Shown piece by piece: positions 46,356 to 53,851 of a stretch of DNA of 64,000 nt. The first letter of the stretch is position 1. Each line of letters opens with the position of its first letter. The notes under the pieces are model-generated. The model was not told the DNA's origin, did not search any database, and saw only the letters and a program-made list of their open reading frames with translations. The translations under genes were made by a program, and so were the position numbers. Source of the stretch: Bacillus sp. DTU_2020_1000418_1_SI_GHA_SEK_038 (lineage in GTDB: Bacteria > Bacillota > Bacilli > Bacillales > Cytobacillaceae); contig NZ_CP135435.1 in assembly GCF_032341175.1 (NCBI RefSeq), forward strand, positions 2,232,001 through 2,296,000. Direction: 5' to 3'.

Positions 46356-47816
46356 TTAAAGCTTGTTCACTTTATCTTTTACTCTTCTAATATGCTCCAT
46401 TTTATTATCCCAGCATTTCTGACTTAAGTCGACCGGATATTCTGCTGGATTTAGTGAACGCCTATTTTCCTCCCAGAGTAAAGTTAAATTTTCTTTAACA
46501 ACTTGTTGAATGTCCGTCAGTTTAGGAATAGTGTAAACAAGCTGTCCGTTTATAAATATATCTTTGTGAAGCTCTCTCGCTTCGAAATTAGATACATATT
46601 TTTTAATATAGGTGTGAATAGGATGAAACATTTTTAACCGTTTTTCCTCTTGTGGGTTTTCATCCTCTAATGCAATATAGTCACCTTCAGATTTTTGGGT
46701 TTCTTTATTAATAATCCGATATACCTTTTTTAATCCTGGTGTTGTCACCTTTTCCGGGTTTCCGCTAATCTTGATCGTATCGACCATTTGACCCGACTCA
46801 TTCTCAATGGAGACGAGCTTATAGACAGCTCCAAGAGCAGCCTGGTCATAGGCAGTAATCAATTTCGTTCCTATACCCCAAGCGTCTATTTTGGCCCCCT
46901 GTCCCTTTAAATTCAAGATCGTATATTCATCAAGATCATTGGATGCAATTATTTTGGCGTCTGGAAAACCAGCTTCGTCTAGCATTTTTCTAGCTTCCTT
47001 TGATAAATAGGCTAGGTCTCCACTATCTAGCCTAATGCCGATAAAGTTTATCTGATCTCCAAGTTCCTTTGCGACTTTTATAGCATTTGGAACTCCTGAT
47101 TTCAATGTATCATATGTATCAACTAGAAAAACGCAATTTTTATGTCTTCTTGCATATTTATGAAAGGCAATGTATTCATCCTGGTAGGCTTGAACAAGTG
47201 CGTGGGCATGTGTGCCAGAAACAGGGATACTAAATTTCTTACCTGCCCTAACATTCGAGGTTGACTGAAATCCCCCTATGAAAGCAGCTCTTGCACCCCA
47301 GATGGCTGCATCCATTTCATGTGCTCTTCTAGATCCAAACTCCATCGCAGTTTCATCACCTAGTACTTCCTTAATTCGGGCAGCTTTTGTTGCAATTAAC
47401 GTTTGATAATTAATGATGTTCAGAAGAGCTGTTTCAATCAATTGTGCCTGTGCAAGCGGTGCCTCAATTCTCATAATCGGCTCATTTCCAAATACGAGTT
47501 CGCCTTCTGCCATTGAGCGAATAGTACCAGTGAATGTAAGTGTTTTTAAGTATTCGAGGAAATCTTCCCGATAACCTAATACGTCTCTTAAATAAGCAAT
47601 ATCACTTTCAGAGAAATGGAAATGATTAATATACTCGATTACTCTTTCCAGCCCAGCAAAGATTCCATATCCGTTTTTAAAAGGAAGTTTGCGAAAATAT
47701 AAATCAAAAACAGCCTTTTTATTATGAATTCCGTCTTCCCAATAGGTTTCTGCCATATTTATTTGGTATAGGTCGGTATGCAGAGTTAGACTGTCGTCCT
47801 GAAAATAATGATGCAT
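46356..47816 (-). CDS. pncB: Nicotinate phosphoribosyltransferase
   Basis: First step of the Preiss-Handler salvage path: nicotinate plus PRPP to nicotinate mononucleotide. A ~486-residue protein with TDLYQINMAETYW at the start, EFGSRRAHEMDAA near the phosphorylated-His region, VSGTHAHALVQAY, and GIRLDSGDLAYLS/NDLDEY of the type II phosphoribosyltransferase core. The ATG has AGGGGGA six bases upstream. It is first in the pncB-nadE unit. Confidence 0.95.
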   Translation of the reverse strand: MHHYFQDDSLTLHTDLYQINMAETYWEDGIHNKKAVFDLYFRKLPFKNGYGIFAGLERVIEYINHFHFSESDIAYLRDVLGYREDFLEYLKTLTFTGTIRSMAEGELVFGNEPIMRIEAPLAQAQLIETALLNIINYQTLIATKAARIKEVLGDETAMEFGSRRAHEMDAAIWGARAAFIGGFQSTSNVRAGKKFSIPVSGTHAHALVQAYQDEYIAFHKYARRHKNCVFLVDTYDTLKSGVPNAIKVAKELGDQINFIGIRLDSGDLAYLSKEARKMLDEAGFPDAKIIASNDLDEYTILNLKGQGAKIDAWGIGTKLITAYDQAALGAVYKLVSIENESGQMVDTIKISGNPEKVTTPGLKKVYRIINKETQKSEGDYIALEDENPQEEKRLKMFHPIHTYIKKYVSNFEARELHKDIFINGQLVYTIPKLTDIQQVVKENLTLLWEENRRSLNPAEYPVDLSQKCWDNKMEHIRRVKDKVNKL

Positions 47817-47910
47817 GAAAAATCCCCCTAGCAAATTATTAATACTACCATTTTACCCTCTAAATTGTTGGATTACACGAAAATGAACGGTTACAAATGA
47901 ATATAAAAAA

Positions 47911-47951
47911 CTAAACAAAGTGACTAGTCAGAAAATAGCCATTTTGTTTAG
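47911..47951 (-). terminator. Terminator of the UPF0104-like gene
   Basis: Twelve-position stem CTAAACAAAGTG/CATTTTGTTTAG with a 17-base loop; T6 on the minus strand. Confidence 0.7.
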
Positions 47952-48898
47952 CTTTGATTTCTTCTGCCAACCATTTGATAAATAACAAAAGGCGTGCTTA
48001 GCAAAACAGGAAATATATAATAGCTAAGCCGATAAAACATGATAATTAACAAGCTTAATTCTGCTGGAATCCCGTGTGTCTCCATTCCAATGAGAAAAAC
48101 TAAATCAAATGACCCAATCCCTCCTGGAATAAGGCTAATGATACCTGCACAAGCCGAGATAATCACGATCGGAAAAATAATTGAAAAAGGGACAGCTACG
48201 CTCAACAAGTGGGCAATCCCCCATATACATATCCCAACAAATAACCATTCAAAAATGGATATGGTTATTAATTCAGCAATAAAACCCTTTTGTAAGTTTT
48301 CTAAGCTCCAAAACCTTTTTCTAAATGAAAAAAGAATTAGTAAGACCGGTGTATAAGCAGCAATAGCCCAGACCGCAAATTTCATAAACTTGATTTCAGC
48401 ATACACATGCATATCTGAAAAGGCTACTTGCCAAGAAAGAATGGATAGACCAGTTAAATAAAATAGAGAAATCTTTGCAATAATTCTAATGACTGGAACA
48501 GTATCAGGCGCATATTTGCGATAAAAAATAGAACGTAATGTCGCACCTGCCACTCCGCCAAATCCAACTAAATTTGAAAAAGCATTTGCAGATAAGGAAT
48601 AAAAAATAAACTGTATCTTTCGAGCTCTACTTTTAAATAATTGAAAAAGAACAACATCATAAAAAAACATCGGAATTAAGGCAATTAAACCAATCATAAA
48701 TATCATAATAATTCTTTGAAGAGAAAGCCTGTCTAAATATATGTCAATTAAATTCCAGTTAAAATCCTTAAACAAACCTTTTGCTTCATAGCTGATTATT
48801 AGCAAGATTAATATAGGAAATACAATCTTTGCAATTGTTAATAACGTTTTTCGCTTAATAAAAGACAAAATACCCCACCGTTCAATCAAATAGTCCAT
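47948..48898 (-). CDS. UPF0104/MprF-N-like integral membrane protein
   Basis: A 316-residue membrane protein with about eight helices, resembling the lysylphosphatidylglycerol synthase transmembrane (flippase) domain: FSNLVGFGGVAGATLRSIFYRKY near residue 105 and LIPGGIGSFDLVFLIG near residue 255 are family signatures. There is no synthase domain, so it may move a lipid or aid lipid sorting rather than make lysyl-lipid. The start ATG has a poorly spaced AGGA. It is divergent from the mifM-like leader. Confidence 0.88.
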   Translation of the reverse strand: MDYLIERWGILSFIKRKTLLTIAKIVFPILILLIISYEAKGLFKDFNWNLIDIYLDRLSLQRIIMIFMIGLIALIPMFFYDVVLFQLFKSRARKIQFIFYSLSANAFSNLVGFGGVAGATLRSIFYRKYAPDTVPVIRIIAKISLFYLTGLSILSWQVAFSDMHVYAEIKFMKFAVWAIAAYTPVLLILFSFRKRFWSLENLQKGFIAELITISIFEWLFVGICIWGIAHLLSVAVPFSIIFPIVIISACAGIISLIPGGIGSFDLVFLIGMETHGIPAELSLLIIMFYRLSYYIFPVLLSTPFVIYQMVGRRNQS

Positions 48899-49040
48899 CC
48901 ATCCTATATTCTATTACTTACTTATATTTGGTACAACCATTATTATTTCGTAGTCATTAAATTGGATAGTGTTCTCAATTGCGCCGTAATAAAAAATCAA
49001 TTATAATTTACCCATTGCCCTAAAGTACCGAGGTGAGTAA

Positions 49041-49331
49041 ATGTTAGATTTTTTGATGGATGCTTTCAATATTACAGCTGATCATTCCATCTATGTTAGT
49101 TTTATATTAGGGCTCATAATTAAATTTTTATGGGTATGGAATATCCAATATTCATTTCATGATTCATTGTATGATTCAGAACGCTGTAATTCTAATACAA
49201 TAATTCCAATTAATTATTTGAGGGTAAATGTTCAGAGGAACCCATTTTTAAATTGGATTTCAAAATGTGCGAGAAGAATAGACGATCAAAGTGGTGATCC
49301 AGACAGTGATTGCTCCTGCCAACTTAGTTAA
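49041..49331 (+). CDS. mifM: MifM-like translation-arrest leader peptide of yidC2
   Basis: A 96-residue peptide: a short acidic/hydrophobic head, one membrane helix (residues ~18-34, SFILGLIIKFLWVW) and a polar C-terminal stretch with R66, W72-I73, a D-rich run (D81, D82, D86, D88, D90) and CxC at 91-93. B. subtilis MifM is 95 residues, also upstream of yidC2, with an arrest sequence built from Arg, Trp-Ile, Met-Asn and four acidic residues near its end. GAGGTGA lies 4 bases before the ATG. It senses membrane insertion: when YidC activity is low, the ribosome stalls and the downstream hairpin is opened. Identity rests on size, position and spacing of key residues. Confidence 0.83.
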   Translation: MLDFLMDAFNITADHSIYVSFILGLIIKFLWVWNIQYSFHDSLYDSERCNSNTIIPINYLRVNVQRNPFLNWISKCARRIDDQSGDPDSDCSCQLS

Positions 49332-49354
49332 AACGATACTAGGAGGAGTTAATC
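49308..49354 (+). promoter_or_regulatory. Hairpin sequestering the yidC2 ribosome binding site
   Basis: Three helical blocks: GATT (49308-49311) with AATC (49351-49354), CTCCT (49313-49317) with AGGAG (49344-49348) and TTAGT (49324-49328) with ACTAG (49338-49342, one T-G pair). The 3' arm contains the AGGAGGAG Shine-Dalgarno of yidC2. The 5' arm is codons 90-96 of the leader, exactly where a stalled ribosome would melt it. Confidence 0.75.
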
Positions 49355-49356
49355 GT

Positions 49357-50154
49357 ATGAAAAACAAGAAAAGTATTTTTCTTTTTATACTAATATCAGT
49401 CGTAACCTTATTTTTATCAGCATGTTCTACTCAAATTGGCCAAAATAATGATGGAATTTTTCATAAAATTTTTGTCGAACCTTTTGCCTCTCTTATTCAT
49501 GGAACAGCTGCAGTTTTTAATGATAATTATGGGATATCAATTATTATAATTACACTTGGCATTAGGCTTATTCTTATGCCACTTATGTTGAAGCAGTATA
49601 AAAACCAGCGCCTAATGAAAGAAAAAATGGACGCGCTTAAGCCAGAAATGGACGAGATCCAAAAGAAATTGAAAGCAGCAAACGATCCAAAAGAAAAGCA
49701 AATGCTGCAAAAAGAATTAATGGGCCTTTACCAGAAGCATGGTGTGAATCCGCTTAATATGGGATGTCTGCCAATCCTTATTCAAATGCCAATCTTAATG
49801 GGCTTTTATTATGCCATTAGCGGTTCAGAGGAAATTGCTGCCCACTCCTTCTTATGGTTTAATCTTGGGCACGCCGATATTTGGATTACAGCAGCTGCGG
49901 GGATTGTGTACTTCTTTCAATTCAAGGTTTCACAGGTGACAATGCCAATTCAACAGCAGCAGCAAATGAAATTTATGGGGCTCTTATCGCCGATTATGAT
50001 CGTAATGGTCTCTTTAAATGCACCAGCTGCTTTACCACTATATTGGACTGTCGGCGGTATATTCCTAACAATTCAAACAATGATTGGGAAAAAGCTTTAT
50101 CCATCGGAAAAAAAGGATGTCCTACAAACATCAAATCCGATTAGCGGTAAATAG
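49357..50154 (+). CDS. yidC2: Membrane protein insertase YidC2 (Oxa1 family)
   Basis: A 265-residue insertase that places proteins in the membrane, alone or with SecYEG. A lipoprotein signal ends in LFLSACST, followed by five membrane helices with the Oxa1 core: the basic residue in TLGIRLILMPL near residue 70, the charged coiled coil (KEKMDALKPEMDEIQKKLKAAND) and LQKELMGLYQKHGVNPLNMGCLPILIQMPIL. The short Lys-rich C-terminal tail is usual. AGGAGGAG sits 8 bases upstream, inside the leader hairpin. Its expression is expected to depend on the arrest leader. Confidence 0.93.
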   Translation: MKNKKSIFLFILISVVTLFLSACSTQIGQNNDGIFHKIFVEPFASLIHGTAAVFNDNYGISIIIITLGIRLILMPLMLKQYKNQRLMKEKMDALKPEMDEIQKKLKAANDPKEKQMLQKELMGLYQKHGVNPLNMGCLPILIQMPILMGFYYAISGSEEIAAHSFLWFNLGHADIWITAAAGIVYFFQFKVSQVTMPIQQQQQMKFMGLLSPIMIVMVSLNAPAALPLYWTVGGIFLTIQTMIGKKLYPSEKKDVLQTSNPISGK

Positions 50155-50183
50155 TAAAGCGGGTGACTTGGTCACCCGCTTTA
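50155..50183. terminator. Bidirectional terminator between yidC2 and the crcB pair
   Basis: Thirteen-base-pair perfect stem TAAAGCGGGTGAC/GTCACCCGCTTTA with a three-base loop. Confidence 0.87.
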
Positions 50184-50540
50184 TAAATTTCCAATAATAA
50201 AGCCAAAAAATGCAAGTGTAATTCCTAATACATAGGTTAACGATAAATAGGTAATGGCTTTGACTTTTTTATTTGCCTGCATGAGCTTAACAGCCTCCAA
50301 ATTAAATGTGGAAAAAGTTGTGAAGGCACCCATAAACCCAGTTCCAAGTAAAAAATGAATGTGATCACTTTCATTTATCCCAATGATAAATCCTAATAAA
50401 AAGGAGCCCAATAAATTAACAAAAAGTGTTCCGAGAGGGATTTTATCAGATAACTGACTATTCAACAATAAAGAAAGTTTATACCTGCAAATAGCTCCAA
50501 GGAATCCGCCTATACAGATCAGCAATACATTTATGATCAT
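50181..50540 (-). CDS. crcB: Fluoride channel subunit CrcB/FluC (second gene of pair)
   Basis: A 119-residue membrane protein of four helices, one half of the dual-topology fluoride exporter. The Fluc signatures are GGFLGAICRY at the N-terminus, VNLLGSFLLGF (the Asn in helix 2) and GAFTTFSTFNLE (Phe box and Na site). It overlaps the partner gene by 4 bases. Paired crcB genes usually make an obligate antiparallel heterodimer. Confidence 0.93.
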   Translation of the reverse strand: MIINVLLICIGGFLGAICRYKLSLLLNSQLSDKIPLGTLFVNLLGSFLLGFIIGINESDHIHFLLGTGFMGAFTTFSTFNLEAVKLMQANKKVKAITYLSLTYVLGITLAFFGFIIGNL

Positions 50541-50926
50541 TTTGCTTCCTCACGATCCCGCAGTTCCACCATTTTAAATCCTAAATAAATGGCAGCTAGC
50601 CCTCCAATTAAGCTAAAGAAAACATATAAAAAAGCAAAAAAATATGAGCCGCTATTCAATAATAGAACTGCATCTGAGCTTAAGGTTGATAAAGTTGTGA
50701 AGGAGCCAATTGCTCCAGTGCTAATAGCAATTTTTATTTGTGGATTCATTCTTCCTTTTTGGCTGAATTTCACTGTAAAAACACCTAAAAGGAGCGCTCC
50801 TATAAGATTTGTTAGAAGTGTTCCAATAGGAAAACCCTCTCCCCAAAGTGAGACTGAAATTGAAAACATCAAATATCTAAGGAGACTTCCTACTATGCCT
50901 CCTATTCCTATAAAAATATATGTCAA
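50537..50926 (-). CDS. crcB: Fluoride channel subunit CrcB/FluC (first gene of pair)
   Basis: A 129-residue Fluc subunit with the same signatures (GGIVGSLLRYL, TNLIGALLLG, GSFTTLSTLSSD), where the second Phe of the Phe box is Leu, as expected if each partner supplies a different set of pore residues. The C-terminus is charged (MVELRDREEAK). The start ATG overlaps nothing upstream; no fluoride riboswitch is seen in the leader. Confidence 0.92.
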   Translation of the reverse strand: MTYIFIGIGGIVGSLLRYLMFSISVSLWGEGFPIGTLLTNLIGALLLGVFTVKFSQKGRMNPQIKIAISTGAIGSFTTLSTLSSDAVLLLNSGSYFFAFLYVFFSLIGGLAAIYLGFKMVELRDREEAK

Positions 50927-51073
50927 CAGAATCTCCCGCTTTCAGAATTTAGTCATCATATTTTCAACAATGTCGTTAACGTTACTTATTTCCTTTTCCT
51001 CTAAATTCTATGGATAGAATTGAAACTTTGATGGAAACATATTGTTGTATCAATAATAAGAGGAGGAAACTGT

Positions 51074-51655
51074 ATGAAAATGAAAGCGATCATCGCCTCA
51101 TTATTTACAATGTCCATTCTTGCAGGCTGCGGTTTTAATAATAATAATAATAACATGGACGATACAGCTTTAAGAAACCGTGATACAAATGATCTGACAA
51201 GAGTTAACAATCCTGGCACGAGAGATTTTAATGTTTTTGACGATCGGAATACGAGGAATACAGATATAACTCCAGTTAGAAATAATAATAATAATAATAA
51301 CGGTCAAAATGATAACTCCAGAATGCGAGTAGCTGACCGCGCTGCTGATAAGATCGTTTCGTTACCTGAAGTAGATCACGCAAATGTAATTGTTACAGAT
51401 AATAACGCCTATGTCGCGGCACGGCTTGTAAATAACCAAAATGGCTTGACTCGTGACATTGAACGAAAAATTTCTGAGCAAGTAAAATCAGTTGACCGTG
51501 ATATTAATGATGTTTATGTCTCAGTGAATCCAGATTTCTATGATCGAATGAACAATTATTCAAATGATATACGGAATGGCCAGCCGATTGAAGGGTTCTT
51601 CAATGAATTTACAAATTCCGTTCGCCGTGTATTCCCAACCCAATTTAATCAATAA
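51074..51655 (+). CDS. YhcN/YlaJ-family spore germination lipoprotein
   Basis: A 193-residue lipoprotein. Lipobox LAGCG (Cys 20) is followed by a spacer with poly-Asn tracts coded by AAT runs, then the conserved YhcN/YlaJ core (RVADRAADKIVSLPEVDHA, IVTDNNAYVAARL). Such proteins lie on the spore inner membrane and help germination; they are made in the forespore. AGGAGGAAA precedes the ATG by 5-6 bases. Asn tracts probably vary in length between strains. Confidence 0.9.
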   Translation: MKMKAIIASLFTMSILAGCGFNNNNNNMDDTALRNRDTNDLTRVNNPGTRDFNVFDDRNTRNTDITPVRNNNNNNNGQNDNSRMRVADRAADKIVSLPEVDHANVIVTDNNAYVAARLVNNQNGLTRDIERKISEQVKSVDRDINDVYVSVNPDFYDRMNNYSNDIRNGQPIEGFFNEFTNSVRRVFPTQFNQ

Positions 51656-51664
51656 TTTTATCAT

Positions 51665-51706
51665 AAAAAAAGAGGAACTAACAAAAAAGTTAGATCCTCT
51701 TTTTTT
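51665..51706 (+). terminator. Terminator of the YhcN-like gene
   Basis: Stem of 12 plus an inner 5 base pairs (CTAAC/GTTAG) with a six-base loop; T7 at the end. Confidence 0.87.
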
Positions 51707-51715
51707 AATATTGAA

Positions 51716-51919
51716 TTAAGCATTTTGAAAATAGTCTTTGTAAAACCCACCGACTTTGCCTGAATTATCAACGATAAAATAAAATTCCTCTGTTTCATTT
51801 TTTACTTCATATACTTTTCCAGCAGTTAAAGCCTTATTTACAATATATTTTGCCGCATTCGTGTGGACGCACTTTACTTTTTTAAATGTTGCCTGCTCAT
51901 TCCAGTTAAGATGAATCAA
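51716..51919 (-). CDS. Small DUF6501-like protein
   Basis: A ~67-residue beta-rich protein (VKCVHTNAAKYIVNKALTAG, EVKNETEEFYFIVDNSGKVGGFYKDYF), resembling a small uncharacterised Bacillus family I recall as DUF6501. The TTG giving MIHLNW is preferred because homologues begin there and AAAGGA lies 10 bases before it. Function unknown. Confidence 0.72.
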   Translation of the reverse strand: MIHLNWNEQATFKKVKCVHTNAAKYIVNKALTAGKVYEVKNETEEFYFIVDNSGKVGGFYKDYFQNA

Positions 51920-51945
51920 TGTTGCCACTTCCTTTACTTTTAATC

Positions 51946-52200
51946 TTAGTATAAAGAATTTTTGTTGTTGGCTGCAACATGATTCTTGTTTTTTGTTGAA
52001 CTTTGCGGATAGTGGCAGAATTTTTTTCGAAAGCTTTTGATTTGATTCTGTTCAAAAGTAAATATCTCAGATGTTATGACATTTTTCAGCGTTATATAGC
52101 AAACCTCACAAATGTGATCTATTCGGATAAATTCAAGATCCTCATATAATGTATCATCGTAAATCAATTCAATTAAACGATAATCCCAGTAAAATTTCAT
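51946..52200 (-). CDS. Small hypothetical protein (84 residues)
   Basis: An acidic, aromatic-rich N-terminal half (MKFYWDYRLIELIYDDTLYE) and a basic, Asn-rich end. AAGGAAGG precedes the ATG at a normal distance. I do not recognise it; it lies between two other small genes on the same strand. Confidence 0.55.
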   Translation of the reverse strand: MKFYWDYRLIELIYDDTLYEDLEFIRIDHICEVCYITLKNVITSEIFTFEQNQIKSFRKKFCHYPQSSTKNKNHVAANNKNSLY

Positions 52201-52327
52201 ATAATGACCTTCCTTCTATGAAGATGGCATTATTTATTTACCACTTTCTTAGCCTGTTTCAAACATTACGGAAGGTCATAATTATTATAAAATATTCTAA
52301 TAAATGGTGAATTCGTTTCTTTTTGTA

Positions 52328-52489
52328 TTATGTGCATTGACACTTTGGCAGTTGATTGATAACAGGAAGTCTGCATAGCTTTATTTTCATTCTACTATTT
52401 CTTTTTTCATAAACAAAATACGGAATTTTTTTAAGATCCTCCGCTTTATATTGTTCCAGCTTTTCAATTAAATAAATTTGTTCATACAT
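52328..52489 (-). CDS. Small hypothetical protein (53 residues)
   Basis: Reads MYEQIYLIEKLEQYKAED from an ATG with AGAGGAG at good spacing, ending in a Cys pair (KCQCT). The longer reading from upstream lacks a ribosome site and runs into the VOC gene. Not recognised. Confidence 0.55.
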   Translation of the reverse strand: MYEQIYLIEKLEQYKAEDLKKIPYFVYEKRNSRMKIKLCRLPVINQLPKCQCT

Positions 52490-52637
52490 ATAAATTCTCC
52501 TCTCTGCTCTTCTTTCAACCTCATGATAACTAATTATTGGTAAATCCTCATTGACCATGAGAATGAAAACAAATACAGCTTTAGACTGAGAGAAAAATAT
52601 ATAAAAAAACGCATCGTCATATGACAACGCGCAAGTA

Positions 52638-53435
52638 TTATTGATAGCATGAACCAAATAAAAAAATCGGCTGAGTCAAAAGTTCAGGCTCAAGCTGAAC
52701 TAAAAATGGTCGCTCTCCGCGTAATTTTAAAGTATCATAGACGATTCCGTTTGCATCTAATGGTTCACAGAAGATAATTTTTGTAGTTCCGCAGTTAATC
52801 GTTGTTTTTATCAAGGAGGATTCTCGGTCCTTCTCCGTGTGAGAAATTGGAAAATCAAAAAGCTGTGACCATTCCTTTGCAGATTCTTCCCCATTGTTAC
52901 AGGCAAAATTAATGGATTGAATCTGATGTTTTGCTAATTTCTGATCGACCATCCCAAGTTTCTTAAGTTCATTATAACGATCTTCATCCTGCTGCTCCCA
53001 TTCAATGAAAAAGGGGGATGGCAAGGTTGACTCCTGTTTAATGAAGAGCATTTTCCACTTTATTGTCGATCCATCCTGTCTTTTCCTGCTCCCTGGAAAA
53101 ATGGGAAACGTTTTGCACCCTTTTTTTTCAAGCTCGTTCTTTACTGTTAAAATATCATTTGTACGGAAACAGATTTGACCAATCCCTTCCCCTTTGTGTA
53201 AATCTGATACTAATTGTGAAATAAGGGGATTGTCCGAATTTTGAGCGATTCCTTCGTCTTCAACAGCAAGGAATTCGATATATGATGTACTATTATATAG
53301 TAAGCTATTAAATGTTCCCCACTTTTCATGGCTTCCCCCTATTACTGCTTGATAGCCAATCTTTTCCCACTCATCTATTGCTTTCTTCGGGCTTCCCTTT
53401 ATAAAATGGACGATATGGTCAAGTTGTAGTTCCAT
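52638..53435 (-). CDS. VOC-superfamily (glyoxalase-like) protein
   Basis: A 265-residue two-domain protein of the vicinal-oxygen-chelate fold. It starts with LDHIVHFIKG (metal His candidate H8) and has YIEFLAVEDE near residue 52 as the matching Glu. The second half repeats the fold with weaker metal residues (IQSINFACNNGEE, IIFCEP). It resembles the glyoxalase-3-like family in bacilli; the substrate is unknown. Single gene. Confidence 0.8.
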   Translation of the reverse strand: MELQLDHIVHFIKGSPKKAIDEWEKIGYQAVIGGSHEKWGTFNSLLYNSTSYIEFLAVEDEGIAQNSDNPLISQLVSDLHKGEGIGQICFRTNDILTVKNELEKKGCKTFPIFPGSRKRQDGSTIKWKMLFIKQESTLPSPFFIEWEQQDEDRYNELKKLGMVDQKLAKHQIQSINFACNNGEESAKEWSQLFDFPISHTEKDRESSLIKTTINCGTTKIIFCEPLDANGIVYDTLKLRGERPFLVQLEPELLTQPIFLFGSCYQ

Positions 53436-53629
53436 ATTTAAGCTCCTTTTCTTTAATTAGTTAATTAATCATACAAGTTCTAATTGGTAAATTTCAATTA
53501 ATATCTCTTTAAGGTTCAAAAGTACTCTTTTCATTTTTTTCGAAAATAGGGTTTTCAAATTGGATGGAAACGTTTAAAATGGAGTGAATAGAAAGAATAT
53601 TCAATCCATCTACTTAGGAGGTAATGCAA

Positions 53630-53761
53630 ATGAAGATTATGAGCAATGAACAGTTGGTCGTCTCTTATCGTGATGCATTAAAGTCTGGTTCAGAGAAAGA
53701 ATGGGTTCGGATATTGAAAAAGGAAATTATTAAGCGTGGATTAAAGCCAATTAAGAAGTAG
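53630..53761 (+). CDS. Sda-like sporulation kinase inhibitor peptide
   Basis: A 43-residue peptide forming a helical hairpin pattern: MSNEQLVVSYRDALKSG then EKEWVRILKKEIIKRGL. This matches Sda (LSDELLIESY... and ...DFIELIENEIKRRSL in B. subtilis), which blocks the sporulation histidine kinases when replication is disturbed. AGGAGG lies 8 bases before this ATG (another ATG two codons earlier is too near). No DnaA boxes are visible upstream. A terminator follows. Confidence 0.7.
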   Translation: MKIMSNEQLVVSYRDALKSGSEKEWVRILKKEIIKRGLKPIKK

Positions 53762-53778
53762 ATTTTGATTTATTACTT

Positions 53779-53801
53779 GAGGCGGGAGGTTTTCTCGCCT
53801 C
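53779..53801 (+). terminator. Terminator of the sda-like gene
   Basis: Nine-position stem GAGGCGGGA/TCTCGCCTC (one G-T pair) with T5 following. Confidence 0.8.
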
Positions 53802-53818
53802 TTTTTATATGGCAAAAA

Positions 53819-53842
53819 AGCAGAGTGGGTTTCCACTCTGCT
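53819..53842 (-). terminator. Terminator of odhAB
   Basis: Ten-base-pair stem AGCAGAGTGG/CCACTCTGCT, four-base loop, T6 on the minus strand, nine bases after the odhB stop. Confidence 0.87.
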
Positions 53843-53851
53843 AAATATATT

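Noticed and set aside
50589-51017. 142-codon plus-strand open frame opposite the crcB gene
   Set aside because: Antisense to a well-formed fluoride channel gene; composition is that of a reversed membrane protein.
50927-51073. Possible fluoride riboswitch before the crcB pair
   Set aside because: A GATGACT stretch is present on the minus strand, but the paired GGCGATGG part and the rest of the core are absent.
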